Assembly: GCA_016929645.1 (NCBI GenBank)
Contig: JAFGIK010000102.1
Span: 1-41,597 of the forward strand
Origin: Candidatus Dojkabacteria bacterium
GTDB taxonomy: Bacteria; Patescibacteriota; Dojkabacteria; SC72; JAFGCJ01
Length of the DNA stretch: 41,597 bases
Reading direction: 5' to 3'
Numbering within the stretch: position 1 is the first letter of the stretch; each line of letters starts with the position of its first letter. The position numbers and the translations under genes were made by a program. A model generated the notes under the pieces. The model did not search any database. It was not told the origin of the DNA and saw only the letters and a program-made list of their open reading frames with translations. Shown here one piece after another: positions 32,803 through 41,597 of this stretch.

Positions 32803-34455
32803 ATGTCAGAATCATCGCTTTATCAAAATCTGCCCCGGGAGATGACTGGTAGCTACTGCTCAATTGAAAGTAAAGACCAATATGATAATGCGCGATATCA
32901 CTTTCTTCGAGCAACAATTGTCTATCCTCCCGGTCATGAGAACGATGAATTGTATTTACCTTATGTCAAAGACGTAATCCAAGATCCACTAGATGCAAAA
33001 CCCGGCGATGCATTTGTCAGACCATCATTCCCGGGTTACTTTACAAAAACAGGAATAGATGGAAGCGAACGACCATTTACTCCACCAAGAGCAATATTAA
33101 TTAAAAATCCAGATAACGAAGGTTATTTATACTTTAAAGGTATTGGAGATCAAGAACATCCATATTTGCCACCTCTTGTAACCCACAGTGATAACACAAA
33201 AGGACACAGATTGTTATTTGCAGCAGAAGATAGCGAGGCCCTGGCATATTTTGCACGTCCCTCAAAAAATTCACCAACAATATGTGAGTTATTCCAAAAG
33301 AAAGATTTAATAGTGGCACGCATGGAAGAGACTGTGATTCCTACAAAAACAGGAGGAAAGGTTGTTGATATAAAATTAGCATACAGTGAACCTTGGGAGG
33401 TTCACGATGAAATACGGTTAGATCAAATTAAACAGATTCGGGAAGAAGTTCGTATCAGATTTGGCAAAGTAGAGCTAAGTGATCAGGAAGCAATCAATTT
33501 ATATTTTGACAAAATAGGTTTTTACCAAATTGTTGAATATGCAAACTTGCCTTTTAGAGGCGATGTTTATACTCTGCTGCGTGATCCAATTGTGGCGTGT
33601 GCTATATCGGGCAATAGATTTACTCAAGAAGAAGCGATTGTATATCAAAGAGATTTTGTAAAATGGGTATTTTCTGAACTTTGCACACACATTGGAATAA
33701 ATCCACAAGAAGCATTACGTAAAGATTTCCCAACAAATACGTCAAAAGTAGAGCCCAAAGAAGGTATTGTGTCAAAAGCTTTTGATCCAAGACAACCATT
33801 GAGACAACAAGAGCTTGAACTTATCAAGGGAAAAATAGGTCTGGATGAGTTGTACCAGATAGATGGAGTAGCACTGCTTAATAATTTGTGGTCAAGTCTT
33901 TCCGGAGATACATTTCAAACAAGAATTGAGTTTCTTAAATCAGAAATTGATAAACTAGCTCAAATCCTAACAAATGTCACCAAGTATGCAGTATTTCCAC
34001 AACAATGTTTTAGCATGAAAGATGCAATAGGTTCAGAAATCTTTGACATTGGTGATTGGTTGTTAATTCAAGCGTTTTACCCAAACGGAGATGATGTTGA
34101 GCAAGTAAAAGAATTACTAGGTGAAAATATTCGTATGATATTTGATAATATATTGAGTTACGGCGATCTATTAGGCCTTCAAGTTCATGAAACATTACTG
34201 TCAAGCATGCTTGACAGTGCTTTAACAGATGCTTACTTTGATCTTTTAGTTAGAACTCAAGGCAAGCTGTTTTCAGATAAAGTGCTTTCGGATTCTACTT
34301 TATTGCAAAAGCTGTCAAACGAATTAATTAGTGATCCGACAGGACTTCCTGAACAGATCGTTAAGGCGATTGATAGATATCGACACCGCACGCAGATGAA
34401 AACTTTTGATCAAATGAAAACAGAATTTGCTACAGCAAAACCAATTCATCAATAG
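32803..34455 (+). CDS. Hypothetical protein (550 aa), no recognised domain
   Basis: I do not recognise this protein. It is soluble, without signal peptide or membrane helix. The first 200 residues look beta-rich (FLRATIVYPPGHE, GYLYFKGIGDQEHPYLPPL). The rest is helical (ELIKGKIGLDELYQIDG; LAQILTNVTKYAVFPQQ). It keeps a long, clean frame with codon use like its neighbours, so it is under selection. TATAAA ends 5 nt before the ATG. A small hairpin with T-rich tail follows the stop. Confidence 0.7.
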   Translation: MSESSLYQNLPREMTGSYCSIESKDQYDNARYHFLRATIVYPPGHENDELYLPYVKDVIQDPLDAKPGDAFVRPSFPGYFTKTGIDGSERPFTPPRAILIKNPDNEGYLYFKGIGDQEHPYLPPLVTHSDNTKGHRLLFAAEDSEALAYFARPSKNSPTICELFQKKDLIVARMEETVIPTKTGGKVVDIKLAYSEPWEVHDEIRLDQIKQIREEVRIRFGKVELSDQEAINLYFDKIGFYQIVEYANLPFRGDVYTLLRDPIVACAISGNRFTQEEAIVYQRDFVKWVFSELCTHIGINPQEALRKDFPTNTSKVEPKEGIVSKAFDPRQPLRQQELELIKGKIGLDELYQIDGVALLNNLWSSLSGDTFQTRIEFLKSEIDKLAQILTNVTKYAVFPQQCFSMKDAIGSEIFDIGDWLLIQAFYPNGDDVEQVKELLGENIRMIFDNILSYGDLLGLQVHETLLSSMLDSALTDAYFDLLVRTQGKLFSDKVLSDSTLLQKLSNELISDPTGLPEQIVKAIDRYRHRTQMKTFDQMKTEFATAKPIHQ

Positions 34456-34476
34456 AACATTTTAATGTTCATTTTG
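34455..34476 (+). terminator. Weak terminator after the 550-aa gene
   Basis: GAACAT (34455-34460) and ATGTTC (34465-34470) form a 6-bp hairpin with loop TTTA, followed by ATTTTG. It begins at the stop codon of the gene. The stem has little G+C, so strength is doubtful. Confidence 0.35.
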
Positions 34477-34539
34477 TGTTATTCAATAGTCTCAACAAAG
34501 TAATTGAAGTTTATTGCTAAGTGAATTATCATTATATTT

Positions 34540-35406
34540 ATGAAGAAATTACCAATTAAGCACTCACCATCAGGTCAAAACTGGCTTTTTGACGAATACA
34601 CGGAAAATGCAGGGTTGTCTTTCAAAATTAATAAAACACTTGAAAAAATAATAACAAAATACCAGGATGTAAAAATTGTCGATTCATTAGATTTTGGAAC
34701 AACGCTGATAATTAATAATTGGATTTATCGAACTGAGCAAAATGGATCACAGATGCCGGAAATGATTGTACATGTTCCTATGAATACAGGGTTTTTAAAA
34801 AAACATATATTATTAATCGGAGGCGGCGATGGTTATTCTCTAAATGAGCTCCTAAAATACAAAAATATTGAAAGCGTTGATATGATAGATATTGATGAGA
34901 GAATAATCGAAATATGCCGAAAACACTTTCCTATTGCAGCTAAAGTGTTAAAAAACAAAAAAGTAAAAATACATATCGCAGATGGTGCAAAATACCTTGA
35001 ATCGTACAATGGCGACAAATATGACTTAATACTTGTAACAGGAACAGAACCTTTCGATGCAAAAGGAAACCCCGGTATATCGCATTCGTTATTCAGTAAT
35101 GCTTTTTATAAGCTTTGCTCAAAAAACCTAAGTGATAATGGAATAATGCTAACTGATGGCCAAATGGGTTACTATGGCGGTAACTTTGCCAAAGAGGTAA
35201 GTCGGAATCTAAAAAAACATTTTCCAATAGTAAAGCGTTATATGGTTTGTTGTAAGTATATTCCAGGCGGTATGTATATTATGAATATTGCATCAAAGAA
35301 ATATGATCCAGAAACAGATGTAATAGCGTCAGATATACATGGCCTCAAATATTACAACAGTGAAATCCACAAAGCTTCATTTAAATTACCGACATTTTTA
35401 AAGTAG
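34540..35406 (+). CDS. Spermidine-synthase-like protein with altered active site
   Basis: The 288-residue protein has the polyamine aminopropyltransferase fold: N-terminal hairpin (ITKYQDVKIVDS), EMIVHVPMNT, the SAM-type loop LLIGGGDGYSLNELL (GGGDG 94-98), VDMIDIDERIIEICRKHFP, and IHIADGAKYL (D148). In active spermidine synthases the next strand ends D-S-S/T-D-P. Here it is VTGTEP (166-171), so both catalytic/substrate Asp are replaced by Thr and Glu. It may have another substrate or have lost activity. TATCAT ends 7 nt before the ATG. A deleted copy of its C-terminus lies at 28486-28636. Confidence 0.8.
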   Translation: MKKLPIKHSPSGQNWLFDEYTENAGLSFKINKTLEKIITKYQDVKIVDSLDFGTTLIINNWIYRTEQNGSQMPEMIVHVPMNTGFLKKHILLIGGGDGYSLNELLKYKNIESVDMIDIDERIIEICRKHFPIAAKVLKNKKVKIHIADGAKYLESYNGDKYDLILVTGTEPFDAKGNPGISHSLFSNAFYKLCSKNLSDNGIMLTDGQMGYYGGNFAKEVSRNLKKHFPIVKRYMVCCKYIPGGMYIMNIASKKYDPETDVIASDIHGLKYYNSEIHKASFKLPTFLK

Positions 35407-35426
35407 GTTTAATTAAAATATAATGA

Positions 35427-35872
35427 ATGTTTATTATGGAATTTTCGATCTATTCGGCAAATAAACAAGACTTCATAAAAATAAGACCTATTGAGTGGCA
35501 ATATCCCGTAGAGCAGCACAAAAGTAAAGACAAATGGATAATTTGTGATCTTGATGTTAAGTGTGGTTTGTTTTCAGCAAAGCTAGAACATGATCCATTC
35601 TTGAAATATCAGGAATTAGTGTTACTTAGTGACGAGATAAAGAATTTAAGTTCTGGAAATAAAAACAGTTTTCTGCTGGAGACACAGGAAAGGATGATAG
35701 ATAATATAGGTATTCAAAAGTTAACAATGATAGCTATGAAATATCATGTGAAATTGTAGATCTTTGCCAAGGACAGGGGCAATTAGAAATTAATTTCAGA
35801 ACATCTCTCGATCAATTAAAAATTCTTGAAGACGAAATTAACAAGACATGCGAGGAATGGGCAACAACTTAA
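35427..35872 (+). pseudogene. Frameshifted small protein, tentatively WapI-immunity-like
   Basis: The first frame (ATG 35427, or 35436 after a TATAAT at 35419-35424) runs to a stop at 35759. It reads WIICDLDVKCGLFSAKLEHD and then LVLLSDEIKNLSSGNK. From about 35725 the +1 frame continues sensibly as YEISCEIVDLCQGQGQLEIN, then SLDQLKILEDEINKTCEEW, stopping at 35872. Joined, the two give a full-length protein of about 145 residues resembling small immunity-type proteins of the WapI inhibitor kind. A single frameshift, real or from assembly, would explain the split. The family assignment is tentative. Confidence 0.5.
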
Positions 35873-35968
35873 ATATTTCAAAATCTTGGACAAAAAACAA
35901 AAATCGATAAAATTATTTTATTATTCATTTACGCTCCAATTTTTCCGATCCTGTTTTTCTTACTTGGA

Positions 35969-36487
35969 TTGTGGGGAGGTTTTGTTTTTATTCAAGAGAA
36001 AAGTGTAATTTTTGCAGCAATCGGAGGACTTATTGTTGGGATCATAATCGCAATACTTCTTGTACCAAGAATGATAAAATTTGGATTCCAAATGCCTTTC
36101 TATTATCTTGCTGCCATATATATTTTCTATATGATCGGAATCTATGGCTTCTTTATGGGCGTTCCAATATTTAATGTAATTCCAGGACTTTTTGCAGCTT
36201 ATTTTTTTGCTCGCAAAGATATGACTGCTGACACAAAAAACACTAGCAAGGTTCCTCTCTATTTTATATATATCATGCTTGCACTATTTTGCCTGAGTTC
36301 TGCCATCATTGCTCTCAGAGACCCATATACAAGTGGAAACCTCGAAGGCATGCTAAATCTTTCATTCAATATAGAACAATGGCATATCTGGCTGGTAATT
36401 ATTGTAGGAGGGTTAGGATTAATATTTATACAAATAACTGGATATCTTCTAATAAAAAAGATCGTAGACAAGATGATAAAAAATTGA
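35969..36487 (+). CDS. Polytopic membrane protein (about 172-200 aa)
   Basis: Four to five hydrophobic helices are visible (IFAAIGGLIVGIIIAILLVP; PFYYLAAIYIFYMIGIYGFF; LYFIYIMLALFCLSSAII; WLVIIVGGLGLIFIQITGYL), and the protein ends with a basic tail. The listed TTG start is weak. The frame is open back to 35873, directly after the preceding stop, and that stretch encodes another membrane helix (YAPIFPILFFLLGLW) but no ATG/GTG/TTG. The true start may be a rare codon, or the 5' end may be damaged. No family is recognised. Confidence 0.5.
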   Translation: MWGGFVFIQEKSVIFAAIGGLIVGIIIAILLVPRMIKFGFQMPFYYLAAIYIFYMIGIYGFFMGVPIFNVIPGLFAAYFFARKDMTADTKNTSKVPLYFIYIMLALFCLSSAIIALRDPYTSGNLEGMLNLSFNIEQWHIWLVIIVGGLGLIFIQITGYLLIKKIVDKMIKN

Positions 36488-36580
36488 TTATGTTTAATTG
36501 GATGCTCCAGAAGCTTACAGGATGCATTGTTTTTTAATAAATCTTGTTCTGGCATGAATTTAGTGCTATAAAAATAAGAA

Positions 36581-37438
36581 ATGAAAATCCCGACACAAGA
36601 CTACTGGACTCAAGTATTAAGTACTACATTTGCAAATCACGCACTTGAAGAAGTAAGAGCAAAATCAAAGCTTGAAGTAATTCATGCAGAAAAAGTAAAC
36701 GAACTTGCACAAAGGATTCTTATTAATGAAAATATGGATAAAAAGCTTATACTACCCTGTGAGGTAATGTGCAAACTTCATGACATAGGCAAAGCAAGTC
36801 CATGGGTTGAGGAAGGTGAAGTTGCATATCCACTTAGACACCATGAATTCGGAGCCAAACTACTCCAAGACATGTGGAAAAGTTTAAAATTAGACAAAAT
36901 AAATCAATATAAAAGAGAAATCATTGAGGCAATATCACTTCATAGCAGCAAATGTGGAATCCTTTATATTCTGTACAAAACAAATTGCCAAAAATTCAAG
37001 TTACCTAATGATGCCAGATATCCTTTTAATAAGCCCGATAAATTAAAACGAAATAAATTAGCCCGAATTCTATCAGATGCAGATAATCTTGCTCAGCTTC
37101 TGTTTGATGATTCAAAAGGTGGATTAGAAAAGTTTTTATTCTTAATCCAAATGCGCATCCAATATGATGGAATTTCAAGCATCAGAGCAGCAATTAATAG
37201 TATTATGGATCGTATAAACTGGCTGCTTGGAACAGACACGCCAGAAATATCATGCCCTGATTTAACTCTTGAGTTTAATACGTCAAAAGAAATCGCAATA
37301 GATATAAAGAAACGATTTGAGAGTATTTTATCAAATCTTCCTCCAAAGCTTCTGAATACAAATCACTATGATTCATATGTTGAAACACAATTAAGAAATA
37401 ACTTAAGTCAAACAATTCAATCAATAAATTGTAATTGA
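36581..37438 (+). CDS. HD-domain putative phosphohydrolase
   Basis: The 285-residue protein has HD-superfamily metal ligands in order: H35 (VIHAEKVNELAQRI), H67-D68 (KLHDIGKA), H87/H88 (LRHHEFGAKLL), H121 (SLHSSK), and D166/D168 (ILSDADNLAQ). The arrangement suits phosphohydrolases of nucleotides or related compounds. The C-terminal 80 residues are helical with no motif. TTGTTC (36544-36549), a 17-bp spacer and TATAAA (36567-36572) lie 8 nt before the ATG, a promoter giving an almost leaderless transcript. Confidence 0.8.
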   Translation: MKIPTQDYWTQVLSTTFANHALEEVRAKSKLEVIHAEKVNELAQRILINENMDKKLILPCEVMCKLHDIGKASPWVEEGEVAYPLRHHEFGAKLLQDMWKSLKLDKINQYKREIIEAISLHSSKCGILYILYKTNCQKFKLPNDARYPFNKPDKLKRNKLARILSDADNLAQLLFDDSKGGLEKFLFLIQMRIQYDGISSIRAAINSIMDRINWLLGTDTPEISCPDLTLEFNTSKEIAIDIKKRFESILSNLPPKLLNTNHYDSYVETQLRNNLSQTIQSINCN

Positions 37439-37480
37439 ATTTAACGATAATTATTTCATGATTTGCGCTATAATTAAGTA

Positions 37481-39829
37481 ATGACACCAGAAGATCAAAA
37501 AGAGATTAGCGAAAATTTGGATTATGCATATGCTCTGTACAACGAGGGTAAATATAAAGAAGTAATTGATTTTGCTGAAAAATCATTAAAACAATTTCCA
37601 AAAACATATGAATTTCTCGATCTAATACGAAATTCATATTACCCACAGAACAATTCCATAAAAATTCGAGAGACACAACTGCGAAAGAAATTATTAATAG
37701 AAAAGCTCCTTAAGAAGACTAAAAGTAATGATCCGGAATATCCAAATCACATACGAAATTTGAGATATGCGTATGACGAGCTACATCAATATAAAGACGA
37801 GCTAAAGTTGATAGAGATAGAGAAATCTCTATGCAAAAACAAACAGGAGTTAAATTCATTAAGGTCAACAGAAGCTTATTGTTACGAGCAATTAAAAAAG
37901 TTTGATAAAGCTCAAATGGTATATAAAGAATTATCTAGATCAGAACCCCTGGTTTACACGAAAAATTACATCACATTTTTGAATAATTATGATGACGACA
38001 AGGAGAATCTCAATGAAACCCGTGAATATTATATAAAACAGCTGACTAAAAACTTCGAGGAATTCCCAAATAATATTGGAAATTTAAACGAAATTTCTTA
38101 TCAAGCAGGCGAATTGTTATCTTCCAATCTTGAAAATAAAAAATACGTGAACTTGTATTCAAGAATATTTACAAAATACTTTACTCAAAAGGAATATTCA
38201 TACGAACAAGATAGGGCAATCACAAATCTAATCTATTCTAATCAAAACTATAAAATAGCATTAAAACTGTTAGATAAATTCGATAGCGATTCGCTTTTAT
38301 ACCTAAGTACAAAACTAAAAGCTTTGAAGTATCTTAATCAAGACACATCAAAATTATCTGATGCCCTTTATAAATCAATTCAAAAAAATATTAAAGATGA
38401 CAACTATGACGAATTAAAACAATTAAGTATCTTTCAAATTAACGAAACCGCACCCAAGATACTGAAAAAGTATATTTTGTACATGATAAATAAATCACCG
38501 AGTCAAGTATTAGATTTTGGTCTGACAGGACTAGAAAAAAAATACATTCCATACAAAGAATGCATATCGACTCTTAATTATTTGCTGACAACAGATAAAA
38601 CAAACGAAGCATCAATAAGAATTCAAATGGCAAGTCTGTATCAAATGTTTGAACAATATGACCTTGCAGCAAAGGAATATGAAAAAAGTATTCAGATTCG
38701 GGATGATTACTTTATATACGACACAATTGCACAAATGTACGCTAATGCGGGGAACAAGCATATGGAAGCAAAGTTCATAAATAAATATATTTTTAAACTA
38801 GAAGAAGAGATAAAAAATAATCCTGACAATGATTCATTTATTACATCCCTTGCATATGCGTATAAAAAAATTGGTAAATATAAGAATACTGAGAAGTTGA
38901 TGAAAAAGGCGTTGAATTTATCTCCTAATAGTCATTTTAATTACTCGAATCTTGCATATTTTTATTATGATGATTTGAAATCATATTCCAAAGCTATAGA
39001 AATATATCAGAAATTCCTAAATAAAACAGAAACCCTTAGTTCAAAAAACAAAAAAATATTACGGATAACTGATGATCAAATAGCCTCAGCATATTTTAAT
39101 ATGGCCAGAGCATACGAGGAAATCGGAAAGCAACAAGAAGCACTAAAATGCTATGACAAAGCAATTGAATTGGAAAAACAGGAAATCTATTACTACTATA
39201 AAGCAAAATTGCTAAAAGATTTTGGAGATCTGGATATGGCAATCTACAATTTTAATAAGTGCCTTGAAATATCACCAAACAGTTACGGAAGCCTACTTGA
39301 AAAAGGCAACGCTCTGTTGGACAAAGGAAAACTATCTGAAGCTCAAATCCACTATAGAAAATGCTTAAAACTTAATCCTGAAATATCAAGTGCTTACACA
39401 AACATGAGCGTTGTTTATAGCAAAAAAGAAAATTATAAAAAAGCAATAGAATGGCAGAGAAAATCAATAAAAATCGATAAAACAAATGCAGTTTCATGGA
39501 ACAATTTGCAATGGTATCTACTTAAGCTAGGTAAAAAGAAAGAATCAGAAAGAGCAGGCAAGACCGCAATAAAATATTACGAAATAGACATTAGTAAAGG
39601 AGAAAATAGAGATTTCAATTATTTTAGTAAAGCCGAAGTACTGGTCAATCTTGGCAGATTTGATGAGGCTCGAAAATCGTTAATCGAAGCTATTAAAATA
39701 AACCCATTAAAAATAAAAGCCATAGAAAGTTCTGAAGAATTTGCCACACATCTAAACGAAAAATGGATGCAGGAGATAATTAAAAAATATAAAACAAATG
39801 AGATTTATTTAAATTCAGCACTATTATAA
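37481..39829 (+). CDS. Large tetratricopeptide-repeat protein (782 aa)
   Basis: Many TPR units are visible, clearest in the last half: ASAYFNMARAYEEIGKQQEA, YYKAKLLKDFGDLDMAIYNF, GSLLEKGNALLDKGKLSEAQ, SAYTNMSVVYSKKENYKKAI, and NYFSKAEVLVNLGRFDEARK. There is no signal peptide or membrane helix, so it is likely a cytosolic scaffold; the partner is unknown. TATAAT (37469-37474) ends 6 nt before the ATG, the clearest leaderless promoter in the window. The stop codon abuts the start of the glycosylase gene, so the two are coupled. Confidence 0.85.
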   Translation: MTPEDQKEISENLDYAYALYNEGKYKEVIDFAEKSLKQFPKTYEFLDLIRNSYYPQNNSIKIRETQLRKKLLIEKLLKKTKSNDPEYPNHIRNLRYAYDELHQYKDELKLIEIEKSLCKNKQELNSLRSTEAYCYEQLKKFDKAQMVYKELSRSEPLVYTKNYITFLNNYDDDKENLNETREYYIKQLTKNFEEFPNNIGNLNEISYQAGELLSSNLENKKYVNLYSRIFTKYFTQKEYSYEQDRAITNLIYSNQNYKIALKLLDKFDSDSLLYLSTKLKALKYLNQDTSKLSDALYKSIQKNIKDDNYDELKQLSIFQINETAPKILKKYILYMINKSPSQVLDFGLTGLEKKYIPYKECISTLNYLLTTDKTNEASIRIQMASLYQMFEQYDLAAKEYEKSIQIRDDYFIYDTIAQMYANAGNKHMEAKFINKYIFKLEEEIKNNPDNDSFITSLAYAYKKIGKYKNTEKLMKKALNLSPNSHFNYSNLAYFYYDDLKSYSKAIEIYQKFLNKTETLSSKNKKILRITDDQIASAYFNMARAYEEIGKQQEALKCYDKAIELEKQEIYYYYKAKLLKDFGDLDMAIYNFNKCLEISPNSYGSLLEKGNALLDKGKLSEAQIHYRKCLKLNPEISSAYTNMSVVYSKKENYKKAIEWQRKSIKIDKTNAVSWNNLQWYLLKLGKKKESERAGKTAIKYYEIDISKGENRDFNYFSKAEVLVNLGRFDEARKSLIEAIKINPLKIKAIESSEEFATHLNEKWMQEIIKKYKTNEIYLNSALL

Positions 39830-40657
39830 ATGATTGAAATCCCAGAAGCAGTCGTTTTAACAAAACAAATTAATAATCACGTGAAAGACAAAAAGGTAAA
39901 AAAAGTAACTGCAGTACAAAATCCACATAAGCTAGCATGGTATTTCAAAGATCCACAAGGTTATCCAAAATTATTGACAGGAAAACAAGTGACAGATGCA
40001 TATCCTGTGTCAGGAGCTGTTGAAATCGCGCTTGAAAATTCAAAAATTGTATTCTCAGAAGGCGTCAATATAAGATATATCGAAGATACAAAAGACCTTC
40101 CCCAAAAGCATCAGCTTCTGCTTGAATTTGATGATGGTACTTTTTTTGCTGCTTGGGTACAAATGTATGGAGCAATCGCATGCTTTAATGGAAACGAGTA
40201 TGACAACAAATATTATTTATTAGCCAAAAGTAAACCATCACCATTAAGCTCAGATTTTACAGAGGATTACTGGAAGTCATTATTTACTCAAAAAACGGAA
40301 AAACTTTCAGCAAAAGCATTTCTTGCGACAGAACAACGGATCCCAGGACTTGGCAATGGTGTTTTACAAGACATTTTGTTTAATGCAGGTATCTATCCAA
40401 AACGGAAGATGAATACCTTATCAGAACAAGAACTAACGAACCTATACTCAACAGTAAAATCAACGCTTAACGAGATGGTAGAAAATAATGGTAGAGACAC
40501 AGAAAAAGATTTATTTGGAAATCCAGGAAATTACAAAACTAGGATGAGTGCCAAAACGGCAGGAAATCCATGCCCGAAATGCAAATCAACTATAAAAAAA
40601 ATGGCATACATGGGAGGAAGCGTATACTTTTGTGAAAAATGTCAGCCCTTAGATTAA
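39830..40657 (+). CDS. Fpg/Nei-family DNA glycosylase without the N-terminal catalytic Pro
   Basis: This 275-residue protein spans the whole family fold. The N-terminus reads MIEIPEAVVL where active Fpg/Nei begin MPELPE, so Ile replaces the catalytic Pro while the following Glu is kept. The helix-2-turn-helix region is EQRIPGLGNGVLQDILFNAG, and the C-terminal zinc finger has CPKCKST and YFCEKC. A subset of bacterial proteins annotated as endonuclease VIII share this MIE start. They may act by another residue or only bind lesions. It starts right at the TPR gene stop. Confidence 0.82.
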   Translation: MIEIPEAVVLTKQINNHVKDKKVKKVTAVQNPHKLAWYFKDPQGYPKLLTGKQVTDAYPVSGAVEIALENSKIVFSEGVNIRYIEDTKDLPQKHQLLLEFDDGTFFAAWVQMYGAIACFNGNEYDNKYYLLAKSKPSPLSSDFTEDYWKSLFTQKTEKLSAKAFLATEQRIPGLGNGVLQDILFNAGIYPKRKMNTLSEQELTNLYSTVKSTLNEMVENNGRDTEKDLFGNPGNYKTRMSAKTAGNPCPKCKSTIKKMAYMGGSVYFCEKCQPLD

Positions 40658-40681
40658 GTTCATTAAAGTATTTATTAAGAG

Positions 40682-41401
40682 TTGAAGAAAAAACGATTAA
40701 TAACAATTGATGCACTTCGTGGAATAGCAATTATATTCATGGTAATCAATCATTACCTGATAGCTCGATATTTTTTTAATATAGGAGAATCTGTTGAATC
40801 AAATCTTTTCTTAATGGTAATTGTCTGGTTATCAAGAATTATATTTCTGACACTTGTAGGTTTATCAACAACACTTTCAATAAAAGGAAATAATTTTCAG
40901 GAACGATTTCAATCTCAAAAAATACGAATATTCAAAATACTCGCCATATCATTAATTATTTCAATTGGTAGTTACATATTCTCAAAAGAAGATGCAGTCT
41001 ACTTTGGAGTTTTACATTTGATTGCAGTAAGCATATTTATCGTAACACTGCTGCCAAAAAATTGGAGATTAATATTAATCCTTGCCTTAACAATATTTAT
41101 ATTAACTCCACTTGTTAAAAGTGTCGATACCACATCTCCGACTTGGTATATCTTTGGATTAAGACGAGATGCTATTCGAACACTTGATTACTTTCCAATA
41201 TTTCCTTGGTTAGGAATAGTTCTTGTGGGATATATCCCAACCAAAGATAATATTTATAAAATATTTGAACGCTTTGACAAAAAAATTGAGAATTCGATAA
41301 CATTTAAGATATTAGCGTTTATGGGCAAAAATTCTCTTATTATTTACTTAATTCATACACCAATTATCTATCTGATATTAAAAGTTTCCGGTCAAATATA
41401 A
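40682..41401 (+). CDS. DUF1624-like membrane acyltransferase
   Basis: The 239-residue polytopic protein begins at TTG 40682 with KKKRLITIDALRGIAIIFMV, the DUF1624/heparan-alpha-glucosaminide acetyltransferase-like opening (R..iDalRGiaii.M...H). Later landmarks are VYFGVLHLIAVSIFIVTLLP and LDYFPIFPWLGIVLVGYIP. About seven membrane helices fit. Members transfer acyl groups to sugars at the membrane; the substrate here is unknown. It lies 24 bp after the glycosylase gene on the same strand. Confidence 0.8.
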   Translation: MKKKRLITIDALRGIAIIFMVINHYLIARYFFNIGESVESNLFLMVIVWLSRIIFLTLVGLSTTLSIKGNNFQERFQSQKIRIFKILAISLIISIGSYIFSKEDAVYFGVLHLIAVSIFIVTLLPKNWRLILILALTIFILTPLVKSVDTTSPTWYIFGLRRDAIRTLDYFPIFPWLGIVLVGYIPTKDNIYKIFERFDKKIENSITFKILAFMGKNSLIIYLIHTPIIYLILKVSGQI

Positions 41402-41597
41402 TTATTTTTGCTTAATATATCAATACGAGATCCAAATTACTGAGAATCCATAGCGCTAAATACAACATTGGGCGGAAAGATAACTCCATAACAAACAAAA
41501 TATCTTTACCTATGAATAAGTTGGGAAACATGTTGCAGAAAAAAGGATAAAAAAGTGAGAGAATTGTTGAAGTATCTAAATTCAATAATATCTCTCA
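41402..41597 (+). other. Window end; possible start of a further gene
   Basis: No complete gene lies here. GTG at 41555, preceded by AAAGGATAAAAAA, opens a frame MRELLKYLNSIISL that runs off the window. This is too short to judge. Confidence 0.2.

Noticed and set aside
1-41597. CRISPR array
   Set aside because: No regularly spaced direct repeats of 20-40 bp were seen, and no cas genes. The Cas4-like nuclease at 22639 belongs to a different family.
1-41597. Alternative genetic code (TGA read as Gly)
   Set aside because: TGA ends several well-bounded genes (for example at 8017, 8723, 36487 and 37438) and is not found inside conserved domains.

Overview
This window is AT-rich bacterial DNA (roughly one third G+C by eye). 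It uses the standard bacterial code: several genes end in TGA, so TGA is not reassigned. There are no ribosomal RNA genes. Small unannotated membrane proteins, many genes of unknown function, and -10 boxes lying almost directly on start codons suggest a streamlined lineage such as the Patescibacteria/CPR. That placement is inference, because no taxonomic marker gene is present.

Layout. 1-240: 3' end of a truncated insertion-sequence transposase. 238-6345: mostly minus-strand genes (DUF2330 secreted protein, CutA, two unknowns, a GNAT acetyltransferase, an HEXXH protein, a polytopic membrane protein), with tRNA-Gly(CCC) between the last two. 6390-7310: a decayed 5'-3' exonuclease fragment and tRNA-Asp(GUC). 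Both tRNA genes are followed by a terminator, a hairpin unit, and a second copy of the tRNA 3' end. 7482-12572: accessory DNA with a GNAT enzyme, an AbiE-type toxin-antitoxin pair with its operator, a wrecked tyrosine recombinase, small ORFs, and an AAA ATPase/DUF234 protein. 12517-17234: M23 peptidase-like protein, ComEC-like metallo-beta-lactamase, and a short UvrA paralogue. 17978-24120: four tightly packed genes (type IIG restriction-modification enzyme, HARE-HTH/PD-(D/E)xK protein, RhuM-family protein, TM0106-type RecB-like nuclease) that look like a defence island.

24301-29668: an isoprenoid-synthase-like protein, a broken JAMM-like ORF, a methyltransferase, a YdcF-like protein and a QW-repeat (squalene-cyclase-like) protein. 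Between them, at 25971-26520, lies the most unusual object here: about 550 bp bounded by an 18-bp inverted repeat. It is packed with nested stems, carries a 55-codon membrane-protein ORF with a good ribosome-binding site, and ends in a branched structure followed by T5. It matches no RNA class or mobile element that I can name.

29769-32770: an ECF sigma factor and a membrane-anchored putative anti-sigma factor, divergent from a membrane-anchored FecR-domain protein; probably one signalling unit. 32803-41401: plus-strand genes (unknown 550-aa protein, spermidine-synthase-like protein with altered active site, a frameshifted ORF, a membrane protein, an HD-domain protein, a 782-aa TPR protein, an Fpg/Nei-type glycosylase and a DUF1624-like membrane acyltransferase).

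Regulation. At least eleven genes have a TATAAT-like hexamer ending 5-8 nt before the start codon, which predicts leaderless mRNAs. A few genes, such as the restriction enzyme and the 55-aa ORF, have clear Shine-Dalgarno sequences instead.
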